Position numbers and translations under genes: made by a program. 64,000 bases of DNA from the NCBI RefSeq assembly GCF_029873635.1, contig NC_080420.1, positions 58,544,346-58,608,345 on the forward strand, in the 5' to 3' direction. Source of the DNA: Malania oleifera (Eukaryota > Streptophyta > Magnoliopsida > Santalales > Ximeniaceae). Below are positions 34,425 to 46,753 of this stretch, piece by piece. A model generated the notes under the pieces. It saw only the letters and a program-made list of their open reading frames with translations. It did not search any database and was not told the DNA's origin. Position 1 is the first letter of the stretch. Each line of letters opens with the position of its first letter.

Positions 34425-35684
34425 CGTCATGTGTAGAACAAAGACAAGGGCAAACTAGAGTCAAACCTCAGGGAAGAATGATTATGAAGCTATTCAAAGG
34501 CTTGTCTCTGGCAACGAGAATATACAACGAGCATATCTGATCCATGGAACCAATCCTTAGTAAGGTTTTGGATATTTTATTCATGCAAGAGAGTATTCCC
34601 AACATCCTTCATATGTTTAATGTCTTAGGATGGGAAAGATTTATTACATATCAACCTAGGGGTATTTTTCCAAATTTGGTCAGGTTTTTTTATTCCAATT
34701 TGGAAAAAGGAGAAATCATGTATATGACCACTATAATGGATAAAGCTTTTTCACTCACACAACAGACTATTGTAACTAGATTTAGAATTCAAGTTGGTAA
34801 ATTTAAATGCCCTCACCTAGGACAATCCTAGATTATGGCACATGATTTTACCCCAAAAGAGTTCTTACCTTTAATCATGAGTGAGTAGCTTGTATATTTT
34901 GGTCACCCTCCTTTATATAGGCAACTTACTCTTGAAGCTAAGATTATTAATCTCCTCATTACCTATAACATTCTACCTAGGGCTAGGTCTCGTGACTATC
35001 TGTCCTATTTAGATTGTTTTGTAATGTGGTTCTTATACAAAGGGAGATGTATAGATCTATCTACCCTAATCCTAAGATGGATGATCTCCAAAGAGGAAGT
35101 GAGGTGAGTAATTCTTCTATATGGAGGAATTTTGAACCTCTTTTTTTATCATCTTAGTGTTGCCACCTCATTTACCTTATTCATTAAATGCACATCATAT
35201 GACAAATTTCCATCTACTATAGTGAAACTCATGGGATATGAGCTATATTGAGACCATAGATGGATACTTAAGCCTATTAGAGCTCCTCGGGGTGATGTAG
35301 GAATACAGGTAGATCAACAATGTGGTTAGGATCCACATCAGGATGCACCACCTGCTCCAGCAGTTCCATATACTGATGCTCCTTCGTGGTTCATTGATTA
35401 TCATCAACATATAGACTCCCAGTTGAGTGTGTTTCGTGGCAACATTGATACAAACTATAACGCACTCCAGTCCCGTCTTACTTCGTTCGATTAGAAACTC
35501 GCGTGTATTGAGAGTCATATAGGTGATTCTTCCTCTTCGAAAGGAAATGCTCCCATGGAGGCGAGCTCAGATGAGGATGATGATGATGATGATGAGGGTA
35601 CATCTTACGGTGGTGATGATGTTGATGAAGACTATATGCTTGTTTTAAATTCATTAAATGAAAATATTCAGGTTGTAATATTAT
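34425..35684 (+). pseudogene. Sirevirus third ORF (plant transposon protein-like), element D, broken
   Basis: Function unknown; often called env-like because of its position after pol. From the ATG at about 34425 it aligns along its length with the better copy in F: MEPILSKVLDILFMQ, VLGWERFITYQPRGIFPNL, VRFFYSNLEKGE, EFLPLIMSE, LYRQLTLEA and LSYLDCFVMWFLYKG. The C-terminal end has a short helix-forming region (HQHIDSQLSVFRGNID) and an acidic tail with DEDDDDDDEG near 35571-35598. Stops are seen near 34831, 34887, 35106 and later. I see no signal peptide or convincing membrane segment, so a true envelope role is doubtful. The domain resembles what Pfam calls putative plant transposon protein. 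Confidence 0.82.
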
Positions 35685-36198
35685 GATACTTGATATTTTA
35701 TTTGCTTTTTAAACTTTTTTGTAATTTTCTTATCTTTATTGCTATTTTCTCCAGCTTATGATATTCTGAATGTTGAGAAATACATGATGTACATGGATTA
35801 TATTGATTATATTTTGCATGCTGATTGATGGATATGTTGATGGACATCTTGCTGGATATATGGTTTGAGAATTGCATGCTGACTGTTGGACTTACTATTT
35901 GTGAAATGAATATTGGTAAATGGTCCTATTGAACTTTGCATGCTGAATTCTTTGTGTTATTTTTTTTTTTTTATTCCAAAAGGGAGAGAGGTATGGCAAA
36001 ATTGAGAATGAGAAGGTTATGAGCTAATGTTGTATTTGCTGAATGTTGATATATATGCTGAATATTGAAATCTCTTATACTGACTATTGATTGAGCGTAT
36101 TTTGCTTAAGGGAATATTATATTCAGGGGGAGAAATAATTATAGAGGAATATATGTTATTTTCTGAAATGTCATATTGAAATTCTAAAATAAGCTTTA

Positions 36199-36239
<41 letters not shown>

Positions 36240-36418
36240 ACAGTAAGCTATGATTTTGCTGAATACGAGTTGATGATATACTTGGTTATTCATGTTACTT
36301 TTGAAAAATGACTTGTTGAAAATAAGATTATATTTATGGTTCATGCTTAATGTGAGGGGGGCCTTATCAAGGCAACCTTATTTTTCTCCTTACTTGTCAT
36401 CATCAAAAAGGGGGAGAT
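35685..36418 (+). other. 3' non-coding region of element D with repeated polypurine motifs
   Basis: Purine words AAAAGGGAGAGAGG (35977), CAGGGGGAGAAA (36125), GAGGGGGG (36353) and the final AAAAAGGGGGAGAT (36406-36418) beside the LTR. A (TA)n run lies at about 36203-36237. No gene is seen. Confidence 0.85.
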
Positions 36419-38062
36419 TGTTGGCCTAACAAGACTTAATATCATTTTGATGATAACAAATTAAGGCTACTAATTGTGCTTTTAAGATTAAATTTCAGGT
36501 ATTAAGGTTTTCACAAGCACATTGGTTGAACCCAATGAAGATTGACTAAAGATCAAGTTAAAGTCCCAAGTCATGAAGAATACAAGTTTTCTGAAGCATT
36601 GATCAAACATTCAATATGTTAAAGCTATACAACATGAAGACTTAGGATTTAAATGTATTTTAATGTTTCTTGAAGTCTAATGTAAGTACTCTTAGACTTC
36701 GATTTTGTGACTGAAGCTCTTAGGAAGTTATATTGGACTTAAAGACCTGATTTAGAATTTGAAAAATACTTTTATAAAGTCTAAAATACATTTCAGAGTC
36801 AATATAAACAAGTTTTGGAATCAAAATATGAAAAACACTAAGTTGCATAGGCTTTAGGCGACTAAGACTTAGTGCTCAGGCAACTAATATGCTAGTGTCA
36901 GTGTAAACAAGAAATCAGTACAGGATCAGGCAATTGAACTACTACTACCTATTCTAGAGCGATATTTTACTTAGTTCAGGCGACTGAAGTCTATGTTTTA
37001 AACTTTCTAATAGTGCTGATTTCTTTCCAAAATCGAAAGATATGGTTTACAAACTTGGGGAAAATAGTAAAAAATTTTCCAACTCTATATAAAGATGATT
37101 ATTTACGCATTAGGGAAACCAATACTCACGAATACGCATTGAAATTCATTGTTATACTTTTGTTTCAAATGCAAAAAAGCTTATGTGCCTTTTTGCTCAA
37201 AGCCCTACTTGATTCCGATTTCAATTCTTTGAAATTCTTATACCACAATCAGAATCCCTTTCAATTCTCTTTGAGCTTCAATTACATATTTTTATTTTGA
37301 GTATATAGTGTTTATTATTATAAAAATTCAACTCTATTGTGAGACTGTTATACTTGTATAAACAATTGATTTGCTGGTTTTGCAATTAGACAATTCAGGG
37401 TTAGAATCGTTGCCTAACTAGAAGGTGTTCTCGTTAGAGAGGGGTCTCCACCTTCCAATGGAGAGAGGCGTACTCCACATATTGAATGGAGTGGGTAAAG
37501 GAAATCCTCATAAAAGTTGTTTGGGGCAAGGACGTAGGCAGTAAGCAAAACCTTGTAAAAAATGCGGTGTTCAATCTTCTTTCCCTATTCTTTTAAATAC
37601 TATAATTATAAACTGCTGTGTATATTCTAAATTTATTGGGAAATTTTCTTGAATGCTAAGTTTGTATTTGGATTAATTTGAATAAGTCTATTTGGTTGTT
37701 AATGATTTATATGGTTTAAGTTTTCAATTGAAATTCAAACAAGTGCTAAAAATTTGAATTCAGTTTTCGTTGGCTAAGGTAAAGCTATTGTGGTTGGTTG
37801 TTTATTCAAGCGTAAAAAGATGACTTGCCTGAGTTATATTATTGAAGTTTTTCTTAAATACATACTTGATCATTGATTAAATTCAAGGTTGATTTTTGAA
37901 CTTGTTGATTGTCTATTGGTGTAGTACCATTCGTTGATTAGAGTATTGTGATTGAGATTGTGATTGGTATATTTTAAAAGGTCTAACATAAAATAAGATT
38001 CCACATAAAAAATTTTAAAATACCTAATTCACCCTCCTCTTGGGATTACATCATTACTTTCA
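36419..38062 (+). repeat. 3' LTR of element D, about 1.64 kb
   Basis: Starts TGTTGGCCTAACAAGAC directly after the polypurine tract and ends near ATTACTTTCA. TATATAAA at 37086-37093. The inverted-repeat array at 36850-36990 includes TTCAGGCGACTGAA (36975-36988), five-base arms around GCGA. No partner 5' LTR is in the window. The end is placed by analogy with F and is good to a few bases. Confidence 0.87.
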
Positions 38063-38359
38063 TAGAGTACACAAGGGCATGTTCGAAATAGGATACAGTA
38101 CATAATTACAAAATACAAGGGGAAATATATGGCAAAATACAAAGAAAATATATAAAAAGAAATCTTCAGAGGGGTCGAGCCATGCCCATGTGCTTGGGAA
38201 TATTCCACTGCATCTCCAAGATACCTGCTCTCCAATTCAGAAACAAAATCAATGTGAATAGGAGGGAAATTCAAATAAATCAAAGAATTAAAAGAGAATC
38301 TGTAGAAATTGAAAAGCATACACAGAGATACTTGATTCTGAATCAATTTGGAAACAATC
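38063..38359. other. Flanking DNA between elements D and E
   Basis: About 300 bases with no gene. A 15-base perfect palindrome TTGATTCTGAATCAA lies at 38332-38346, shortly before the end of E. It may be the original target DNA of E. Confidence 0.6.
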
Positions 38360-40139
38360 TGAGATTAAAGGTGTACTCCCAAAAGGGGGGTGAATTGGGT
38401 TACTAAAATTTTCTTTACAGAATTTCAGTTGATTATTAGCCTTTTGATTTAGATTACTACAATCACACAATCACAATCTAAATAGCCACCATACTATACC
38501 AATCGGAAATCCTAGATATGAATAGGAATATGAAGTCTAAAATTACAATACAAAACCAAACTTCAATGCTTCAATAGTTAAACAATATTCAAAATCAGTT
38601 TTTCAACAATGATCAATAATAATCTTAAGATACAATTTCAGTAATTCAATCCTATGTATCTTACTACTTTTTCCTCAATAGAATAATCAACTCCACACTT
38701 GTTTTACCTCAGCTGTATATTCAAAAATTAAGTAATCAAAGCATGTCTAAATTTTCAATCCAACAACATAAACATACAACCAATCTCCAAGATATAACTT
38801 TGATCAATCACAACCAAAATCAAATATTCAGCCCAATATCCAACAAGTTCTCAATGATCCAATAAACATACATATAGGTTATAATCTTTCAATAATGTAA
38901 AGAGTTAAATGAAGAAGAGTTGAACACCAGATTTTTTACAAGGTTCAGCTAGCAGCCTACGTCCTTGCCTCAAGCAACCCGCTGCAAGGATTTCCTTCCC
39001 AACTTTGTTACCAGGTGAAGTAAAGCATCTCTCCATTCAAGGTGGAGCCACCTTTCTAAAGAGAACAACCCTCTTGTTAGGCAAGGATTCAAATACCCTG
39101 AATTGTCAAAAACAAAAACAAGAAATATTTTTTGTTCGTACAATGGAATACTCTCAGTTAGAGCAGATTTTTACAAGCTAGAATCAATATAATTCAATAA
39201 AAATCAATATAGAAGTTGAAGTTCAAGATAATATCACTAGTATTTTGATTAAGAAGTGTGAATTTTAGTGGAACAAATCAGAATTTCGTGTGAGAATTTC
39301 AGCAATAACACAACAATTCTTTGAAGAGAACTTTCAGCAGTATAACTCAAAAATTTGAATTGTATGTATGTTATGTGTTAACCTAATTTACAAAAATATA
39401 AAGTATTTATAGAGCAAAAAGGTTTCTTACTATTTTCCTGAAGTTTTCTCTAAGTTTGGAAACCAAGAAATCAATTTCAGAAACAATTTCAGCGCTGTTA
39501 AAAGTTTAAAATGTAGACATCAGTCGACTAAGCTGGAGGGTCAGTTGCCTGAGCTCTTTTAAAATTTGCGCATTTTGAAAGACAATACTGGGTCAGTCGA
39601 TTAGTCCTTATAGGTCAGTCACCTGTTCCTATTATGTTCATTTAAAAACAAAACCAATAGCACATCAGTCGCCTGACCACCTGGCCACTCTTTTTTTTTC
39701 AAAGTTTAGTTCCAAAACTTAAATGTATAACTTGGAAAACATATTTGAGACTTTATGAAAATGTTTTCCATGCATAAAAATAGGTTTCTAAGTCCATGAT
39801 ATATTCTAAGAGCTTCAATCATCAATATTGAAATTTAAAGTACTTACATCAAACTTTTATAATATTAAATTATCAAAAAGTCTAAGTCTTCATGTGGTGA
39901 AGCTTTTAACATCCTTCTAAGCTTTAAGTAAATCTTTAATAACCTTCATATCCCTCATGACTTTAATCATTATATCCATCATAGCTCATGGCTTTAAGTA
40001 CAAGTGTCATTCAAGTTTTTGAAGCATATCTACTTGATTTTATAAAAACACTTAAGCCCTGAAACTTAACTCAAACAAACATGTTAAGTAACCTTGATTT
40101 GTTATCATCAAAACAAGATTAAGCCTTGTTAGGCCAAAA
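38360..40139 (-). repeat. 3' LTR of element E, about 1.78 kb
   Basis: Plus-strand start TGAGATTAAAGGTGTACTCC is shared with 59717; the other end at GGCCAAAA abuts ATCTCCCCCTTTTTG, the polypurine tract. The TATA box is TATTTATA at 39404-39411 (TATAAATA on the minus strand). The array at 39520-39690 includes TCAGTCGCCTGA (39665-39676). Confidence 0.9.
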
Positions 40140-40588
40140 ATCTCCCCCTTTTTGATGATAACAAATAAGGAGCAAAATGAGAAAGCCTTAATAAGGTTGC
40201 CCCTTACAATAAGCATATCCTTAACAAGTCACAACATGAATTGAAGAATTTTCAAAACTCATATCAGAATATACCAAGCTTTCAGCAATGTCAACATGTA
40301 TCATGGTATATCAATCATAACTCCCCCTAAATGAACTATTTCTTTAAAAAGATTCCATATTCAATAAGATCATAATTTAATTCAAAAGGTATACTTCTCA
40401 AAAGACAAAATATTGTTAAAATATTCAATCCATATATATATGTGTCAATATGAATTCAATGTCATGCTTATATTGCAGTGCTAAGCTAATTCCATACTAT
40501 ATAATATCATACTATTATGTTCAATATGATATTGTCAGAATATTCTCAATTTTCAACTATCATGATCAATATGCTCACTTTTCAATTC
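40140..40588 (-). other. Element E 3' region, LTR-proximal part
   Basis: The minus-strand polypurine tract AAAAAGGGGGAGAT lies at 40140-40154 beside the LTR, with further purine words near 40200 and 40320 (TTAGGGGGAG). It ends at the AATTC target duplication (40584-40588) of the solo LTR. Confidence 0.83.
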
Positions 40589-42434
40589 TATTGGAATTGG
40601 TGTGTTCCTAAGAGGGGGGTGAATTGGGTATTTTAAAAATTTTATCCTCCCTAGGTCTGATTCAAATCACAATCAATATTACACAACCTAGGGTCTATCT
40701 AAGCATTCATAAATACCACTAATATCAAGCTGAGCAGATAACTTAGAAAGGTGCTCCTAGTTCTCCTAACAGGGTCTGAACTATTCGGTGCTTTCTTAAT
40801 TAGGTCCAAGCAATCCGGTGCTTTCTTAACCGGGTCTAAGCAATATGGAGCACGTTATAGGCTAGTGCAATCCTCTTCCTACCACATGTCAGAAATACAA
40901 CCAAAATCAAATATTTTGTATACAAATAATGTGCTTATACTCTAAGCAGGTGTGTACAAATACACTCACATATGATATGAATTTAAAGCTCGAAGAGTAT
41001 GTGAATTTTCTTAAAATATTTTGAAATCTTTGAATGAGAAATTTACGATAAGCACTTCAAAGATTTAAACCCAACTAAATATCTCCAAAAATATTTTCAA
41101 TAAAAGGTGTAGGAGAACCTAGGGTTTTGCTTTCAAGCAATTTTTGCAAGATAAAGATTTATCAATAAAAGCTCAAATACTAGAAGACTAATACAAGCAC
41201 AAACTATATGTGCTTAAGTATTTCAAGAAAAATCAATAAAAATTTATCCAAGGAAATATTTATCAAGAAGATGTGTGGAGAAACTCTAGATTTACTTTGC
41301 AAAAATGATTCGTAAACTGAGATGTGAGATGAGAGTAAATGCAAAAAGAAATCTTATGCCTATGGAAATAATCCTCCAACAATCTTCAAATGCAATAGAT
41401 TTGCAAGTGAAGAAAGTGAGTAAAATCAATGCTTTCTTTTAATAAGAATTTTTGTAAAGATTTGTCAAGAGAATAATGAAAAGAGAGTAAAGAACATGAA
41501 TAATACACAAAAATATTTAGGGAGGATTTTATCTCTAACCTCATGCTTAAAAATGAGTAATGGAGGGGTATATATAGAGTCTGGGAGATTTTTACCATTA
41601 GGGACATATTAGGAATTTTTAAAATTATTTAAAGAAAAATTAATTAAGTTCTAAGTGCCGCAATTTGAAAATTGCGAGAGGTTCGGTTGATCCAGCCTTT
41701 CTTCAGTCGGTCGTCTTAAAGCCAAATCCTGAACTTTTCAAAGGGCTCGGTCAACTGAGGAGAATGTCGGCCGGCTGAGCCAAGGGCGATTTTCCAACCC
41801 TTCGTAGGTTCGGTCACCCGGGGCTATCTTTAGTCCATTTGGACGGTCGGCTGAGGAAGGTAGAAAGGCCAAATTCTATGGCCGGTCGACCATAGAAGCT
41901 TATATCAAAATAGGCTCGATAAGCCAAGGCTTTAGTCAACTATTTGACTTCTGGCCTACAGTGTTGTCGGTCAACTGAGGTGATTTGAACCATAAGGGAT
42001 CAGTTGACTGAGGCTTTTAAATTAAGCCTAAAAATGCAACATTGGTCAATTGAAGTCCTTGTCAAATTCATTTTAGCTATAATTTTTTACCCTAACCAAT
42101 TAGTTATTAAGAAAAGGTTTTTCTGTGATAAGTATTGGTCCATAGGGTCTTTCTATGGTCATTTGAGCTTTCATTCATACCATGCACACCATACATTATT
42201 ACAGACCAAAATATATAAAAAAAATGCATTTACAATCAATTCAAATGTCTTCTTGCCTTTTGTTTCACTTTATGGAATACGCCAGGTGTATGTGTTCTTT
42301 GAGTTCCTTCTAACTTCCATGACCCTCTTCCATATGTGTGTTCTGAATTATAACATGTTTAAGTACTAGGCACACACATTAGTTCCAAGTGCTTTGTCAG
42401 CATCAAAGTAGGGATTGGACTCAAAAAGTCAACT
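40589..42434 (-). repeat. Solo Sirevirus-type LTR, 1846 bp, inside element E
   Basis: Flanked by AATTC at 40584-40588 and 42435-42439, a 5-bp target duplication. Its sequence is a diverged relative of the solo LTR at 28982-30985: the minus-strand start is the counterpart of TGTTGAATTTTTGAATC, and the plus-strand left end TATTGGAATTGGTGTG corresponds to its 3' end. Both terminal dinucleotides appear mutated. Inverted-repeat words (GGTCGGCTGAGG, GGTCAACTGAGG) occur at 41690-42015, upstream of a TATATA at 41569-41574. Confidence 0.9.
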
Positions 42435-42439
42435 AATTC

Positions 42440-42807
42440 TCAATTTTTAAAATGCAAGTCTAAATTTTGCTTTCTCCCCCTTTTGACTACATAAAAAAGG
42501 ATTAACTAAGAAGAAATAACATGCAGATCAAAGGGACCATAAGTTAGCATTCAGTTCTCAAGAGCAAGGTCCAAATACAGCATGCAATTCTCAAGTTAAT
42601 TATCCTTCACAATGTTCATTCCAGATATTCAATCAAATAACATGCAAATGATATTCAATATAAGCCAAAATAGCATGCAAGATAAAATATCCAACATAAA
42701 TAGTCAAAAAGAAGTAATAAAACAAAATAAGAAATAGCGCAAGAGCTATAGCATCTCAAATATTACAACCCAAAATATGTTTCAAAGAAAATAAAAATAG
42801 AAAAGAT
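42440..42807 (-). other. Element E 3' region, ORF3-proximal part
   Basis: Non-coding; the minus strand has the purine motif AAAAGGGGGAGAAAGC near 42470-42486. It resembles the segment that follows the third ORF in D. Confidence 0.75.
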
Positions 42808-43793
42808 CTAATCTTCATCGCCACCATTAGTTTCAGTGCCCTCCTTATCATCATCAGCCTCTTCATTTCCTGAGCTCATTTCCATGGGAGCTTGTTGTGG
42901 GCAGGAGCTTGTTGCGGTTCTCTATATGCCCTTCTACCCTTTGGCAACCATCCATGTCCTTCATACTTTACATAGCCCATTTGTTAAACCGTAGTGGAGG
43001 AAAACATATCATAATGGGTTTGTTTAATGAATAGGGTGGATGGTGTGGTAACGCCTAAAAAAATAAAAATTGAGATTTTAAAATTCCTCCATATGGAATA
43101 ATTACCCTTCGAGCTTCCTCTCTCGAAATCGTCCATTTTAATATTAGGCTAGGCAGATCAAGTTTCTTGCCCTTTAACAAACACCACTTCGCAAAGCAGT
43201 CTAGATAGGTGATATGAACATGAGACCCTACCCTAGGCAATATGTTGTAAGTGATGAATTTTTGCAAAATTTGGGCTTGTAAATTAAACTGGCGATACAA
43301 GGGAGAATGGCCAAAATACACAGGTGCTTTAGTCATAACCAATGGTAAAAATTCCTTTAAAGTGAAATCTTGGGCCATTATCTATGATTTTCCAATGGGT
43401 GGACACTCAAATTCTCCTTCTTGGATTCCTAGTATAATAGCTAAGGTTTGAGGAGTGATGGCAAATGATTTGTTCATGGCCTGGGTGGAGGTCAAGGTTT
43501 CTCCCTTCACCATATTAGCATAAAATAACTAAACTAGATTGGGATATACTCCTTTTTCTTGGTAGGTGATAAACCTTTCCCAACCTTAAAGCATTAAACA
43601 AAGGTAATATGTTGTGAAAATCTTCTCTAAAGAATTCAACATCTAGAACCTTACCGAATATGGGTTCGATAGCTTTAATATGATCCCAATAAATTTATTT
43701 GGCGTGAGGTGTCATCAACCATCTCTCAATGTCATTAGAATCATCTTTTCTGGAGGTGAAGCCTTAGTTCTCTGTTTGCTAGGTTCTTGGCAT
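42808..43793 (-). pseudogene. Sirevirus third ORF, element E, broken
   Basis: ATG at 43793 on the minus strand, stop at 42808. It aligns with the third ORF of F and D: WLMTPHAK and IKAIEPIFGKVLDVEFF near 43710-43620, then the open piece 43378-43055 with EFLPLVMTKAPVYFGHSPLY and ITYLDCFAKWCLLKGKKLDL. The acidic tail (SSGNEEADDDKEG) precedes the stop. Frameshifts near 43600 and 43400 and a shortened middle-to-end part break it. The role of the protein is unknown; this copy shows that the ORF is a stable part of this lineage. Confidence 0.83.
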
Positions 43794-44245
43794 GATTCTT
43801 GAAAAATAGTAGGTGAAATCCTTCCAAATGAGATGGGAATGAAAGATTGAAGGATCTTTTGAAGTTTAATCAGTGAAATCTTTGTGAAATAGAACTTGGA
43901 TACGAAAAAGAGAGACTTTAGGAGAGTGGAGAAACAAGGTCAGCAGACTGAGGTTCGTATAATTAGGGTTTTACGAACATTAAATATATATACTGTTGTG
44001 GGTCAGTCAACTGTACTCGAAGAGTTAGTCGCCTGACCTGTGTATTTCTTTAAAATTTCACAAGTTAGTAGCAACTCAATTAACTATACTCAAAGAGTCA
44101 GTTGCCAGATGAGCCTGAACATGAAATATTCGTAAGTCAGTGTACATTTAGTCCACTGAGAGTATTTTGTCAGTCACCTGACCTTCGGGATTTCTGACTT
44201 ACACATTCTTTTACTCAACCACTCATTCTCATTAATTTCTCCTTC
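43794..44245 (-). other. Spacer between pol and the third ORF (element E), with inverted-repeat words
   Basis: No gene. At 43935-44185 it contains CAGTCAACTG, AGTCGCCTGACC, CAGTTGCC and CAGTCACCTGACC words, the same type as in the LTRs of E (TCAGTCGCCTGACC). Confidence 0.72.
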
Positions 44246-46345
44246 TCAAATTACCTCTCTACTATGCAATAAGCCTAATTCTCATCTTATAGGGATAAAC
44301 CTATCCTCTAAAAGCGGTTTTGTAAAAATGTCAGCCCATTGTTCATCCATATTTATGAATTCAAGAATGATATCTTCCTTTTGCACATAATCTCTAAGAA
44401 AATGATGTCTAATGTCAATTTTCTTAGTCCTAGAGTGATGATACATGAGATTTTTAGAAATATTTATGGCGCCGGTGTTATCACATTTACGACCGAATAT
44501 TCCAAATTAAAATCTTTTAGCTGTTGTTTCATATATAGAGTTTGTGCACAACTACCTGCTGCTACATACTCGACTTCAGCAGTAGACAATGCCACGGACT
44601 TCCATGGAAAACCATGATACCAAAGAACGTACTAAGAAGTGGCAAGTACCACTTGTACTTTTTTGGTCTATTTTTTATCCAACATAATCCACATCCGAAT
44701 AGCTAATCATTTCAAATGTTGTATCTTTAGGATACCATAAACCTAGGTCTATAGTACCTATCAAATACCTTAAGATTCTTCTGATAGCTATTTGGTGAGA
44801 TTCTTTAGGAGCTGCTTCAAAGTGAGCGCACATGGAGACGCTGAACATGATGTTAGTTCTACTAGCGGTCAAATAGAGTAGACTACCTATCATGCCACCG
44901 TAGTACTTGACATCTATCGACTTTCCTTGCTTATCTTTGTTAAAACTAATAGAATTGCTCATTGGAGTCCCCAATGGCTTGCCACCTTCTACGTCAAATT
45001 TCTTGAGTAGGTCTCTAATATACTTTGATTGATTTATGAATGTGTCGTTATTAGCTTGCTTGATTTGAAGACCAAGAAAATATGTCCACTCACCCATCAC
45101 ACTCGTCTCAAACTCGTCTTGCATGCATTTAGCGAAGTCTTTGCATAATTCCACATTTGTAGTACCAAAGATAATGTCATCAACATATATTTTTATGATG
45201 AGCATATCATTATTTTTAGACTGTATAAATAGGGTGCTATCCATTTTCCCTCTAGAAAAGTCATTTTCTAACAAGAAACCACTTAACCTTTCATACGAAG
45301 CTCTAGGAGCTTGTTTCAATCCATATAGGGCCTTTGTTAGTGTAAACACATTATCAGGAAAATGAAAGTCCTCAAACCCAGGGGGTTGTGCTACATATAC
45401 CTCTTCATTTATGAATCCATTTAAAAATGCACTCTTCACATCCATTTGGTAAAGTTTAAAGTTCTTATGAGATGCATAGGCTAGTAGCATTCTAATTGCT
45501 TCCATTCTAGTTATGGGAGAAAAGGTCTCATCAAATTCTATGCCTTCTTCCTGATTATAACCTTAAGCTACTAGTCTAACCTTATTATTGACTACAATGT
45601 CGTTTTCATCCTTCTTATTCCTAAAAACCCATTTAGTATCGATAACTGAGTGATCAACGGGTCTAGGAACTAACTTCCAAACTTTATTTCTCTCAATTTG
45701 ATTTAACTCCTCTTGCATGGCTAGTATCCATGAATCATCATTTAATGCTTCATTTATGTTTTTGGGTTCCTCTTAAGATAGTAATGCACAATGATTGCAC
45801 AAATTCTTTAAAGATGATCTAGTGGACACTCCTCGTGAGGGTTCACCTATAATTTGGTCTTTTGGGTGATTCCTTACGAACTTCCACTCCTTAGGCAATT
45901 TAGACTTATTGTGAGAGTTATTATTTAAAAGTGTGTTGATTTCATTACTCTCGTATTTTATTTCTTGAATGGCTAGATCTTCTAATCCTTTTCTTACTTC
46001 TATTTCGTAAATATTAGTAGGTTTAGAAGAAAATGGATTGGCCTAATCAAATGCTACATGGACTGATACTACAACTGAAAGAGTCCTTTTGTTGTAGACT
46101 CTAAAGGCTTTGCTATTCATAGCATATCCTAGGAAGATTCCTTCATCTGATTTAACATAAAATTTTCCTAGGTCCTCTTTATCATTTAAAACAAAGCACT
46201 TACATCCAAATACATGGAAGTAAGATATGTTTGGTCTTCTACCCTTCCAAAGTTCATAAGGGGTCTTCTCTAGGCTGGCCCTAAGGGAAACTCTATTCAT
46301 CACATAACACGTGGTGTTCACTGCTTCAGCCAAAAAATATTTAGG
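44246..46345 (-). pseudogene. pol: Pol of element E, 3' half: end of integrase, RT, RNase H
   Basis: Minus strand from the break made by element F: integrase C-terminus AEAVNTTCYVMNRVSL and FRVYNKRTLSVVVSV (46333-46043), the linker, then RT open at 45505-44675 with [32 protein letters not shown] and an intact catalytic IYVDDIIFGTT. RNase H begins SYSDVDY near 44690 and ends at the TGA at 44246-44248 after FTKPLLEDRF. Only a few stops lie in RT, which is better preserved than in D. Confidence 0.92.
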
Positions 46346-46350
46346 CAGGT
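46346..46350. repeat. Target-site duplication CAGGT of element F, left copy
   Basis: CAGGT precedes the TGTTGG start of the 5' LTR and recurs at 56901-56905 directly after the 3' LTR. This proves a single insertion event into the integrase region of element E. Confidence 0.97.
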
Positions 46351-46753
46351 TGTTGGCCTAATAAGGCTTACAATTCTTATTTTGATGATAACAAATCTAA
46401 TGATATGTTTAATATGTTTCAAGTAAAAGTGTTCAGGAAAATTACAAAACTCAAGTACATAAGAAAGTTCAATGGATTACAAGAGCATGAAGAACAAAGC
46501 TATATTGTGAAAAGCGCAAAGGAAAGATTGCAACTACAAAGATGATGGAAGAACAAGTTTGAAGACTAAGCGAATTATACTTTTTAGGATATTCTAAAAT
46601 GTAAGTACCTCAAAGTAAATTTCAAGTATAAAGTGATTTTAAGCTCATAGAAATTCAAAAATATGTTTTTATACATATACCCTAAAGAATAATTTTCAAA
46701 TCAATAAAAATAAAGGGTTTAAGAAAAAGAAAATTTTTTGAAATAATGAAGGG

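Larger units (their letters stand above)
28582..38062 (+). mobile_element. Sirevirus (Ty1/copia) element D, 5'-truncated, split by a solo LTR
   Basis: Order: end of gag with a CCHC knuckle, protease (split at 28981/30986 by a solo LTR), integrase, RT, RNase H, third ORF, 3' region with repeated purine motifs, 3' LTR. The 5' LTR and most of gag are lost at the junction with Athila C. Integrase before RT makes it Ty1/copia. Key residues are lost in integrase and RT, so it is dead and rather old. Confidence 0.9.

Noticed and set aside
38355-38359. Target-site duplication for element E
   Set aside because: CAATC on the left does not match TGATT on the right; not claimed.
42004-42369. 121-codon plus-strand open frame
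   Set aside because: Lies antisense inside the solo LTR at 40589-42434; no motif, chance frame.
45123-45365. Plus-strand frame of 80 codons
   Set aside because: Antisense shadow of the RT of element E.
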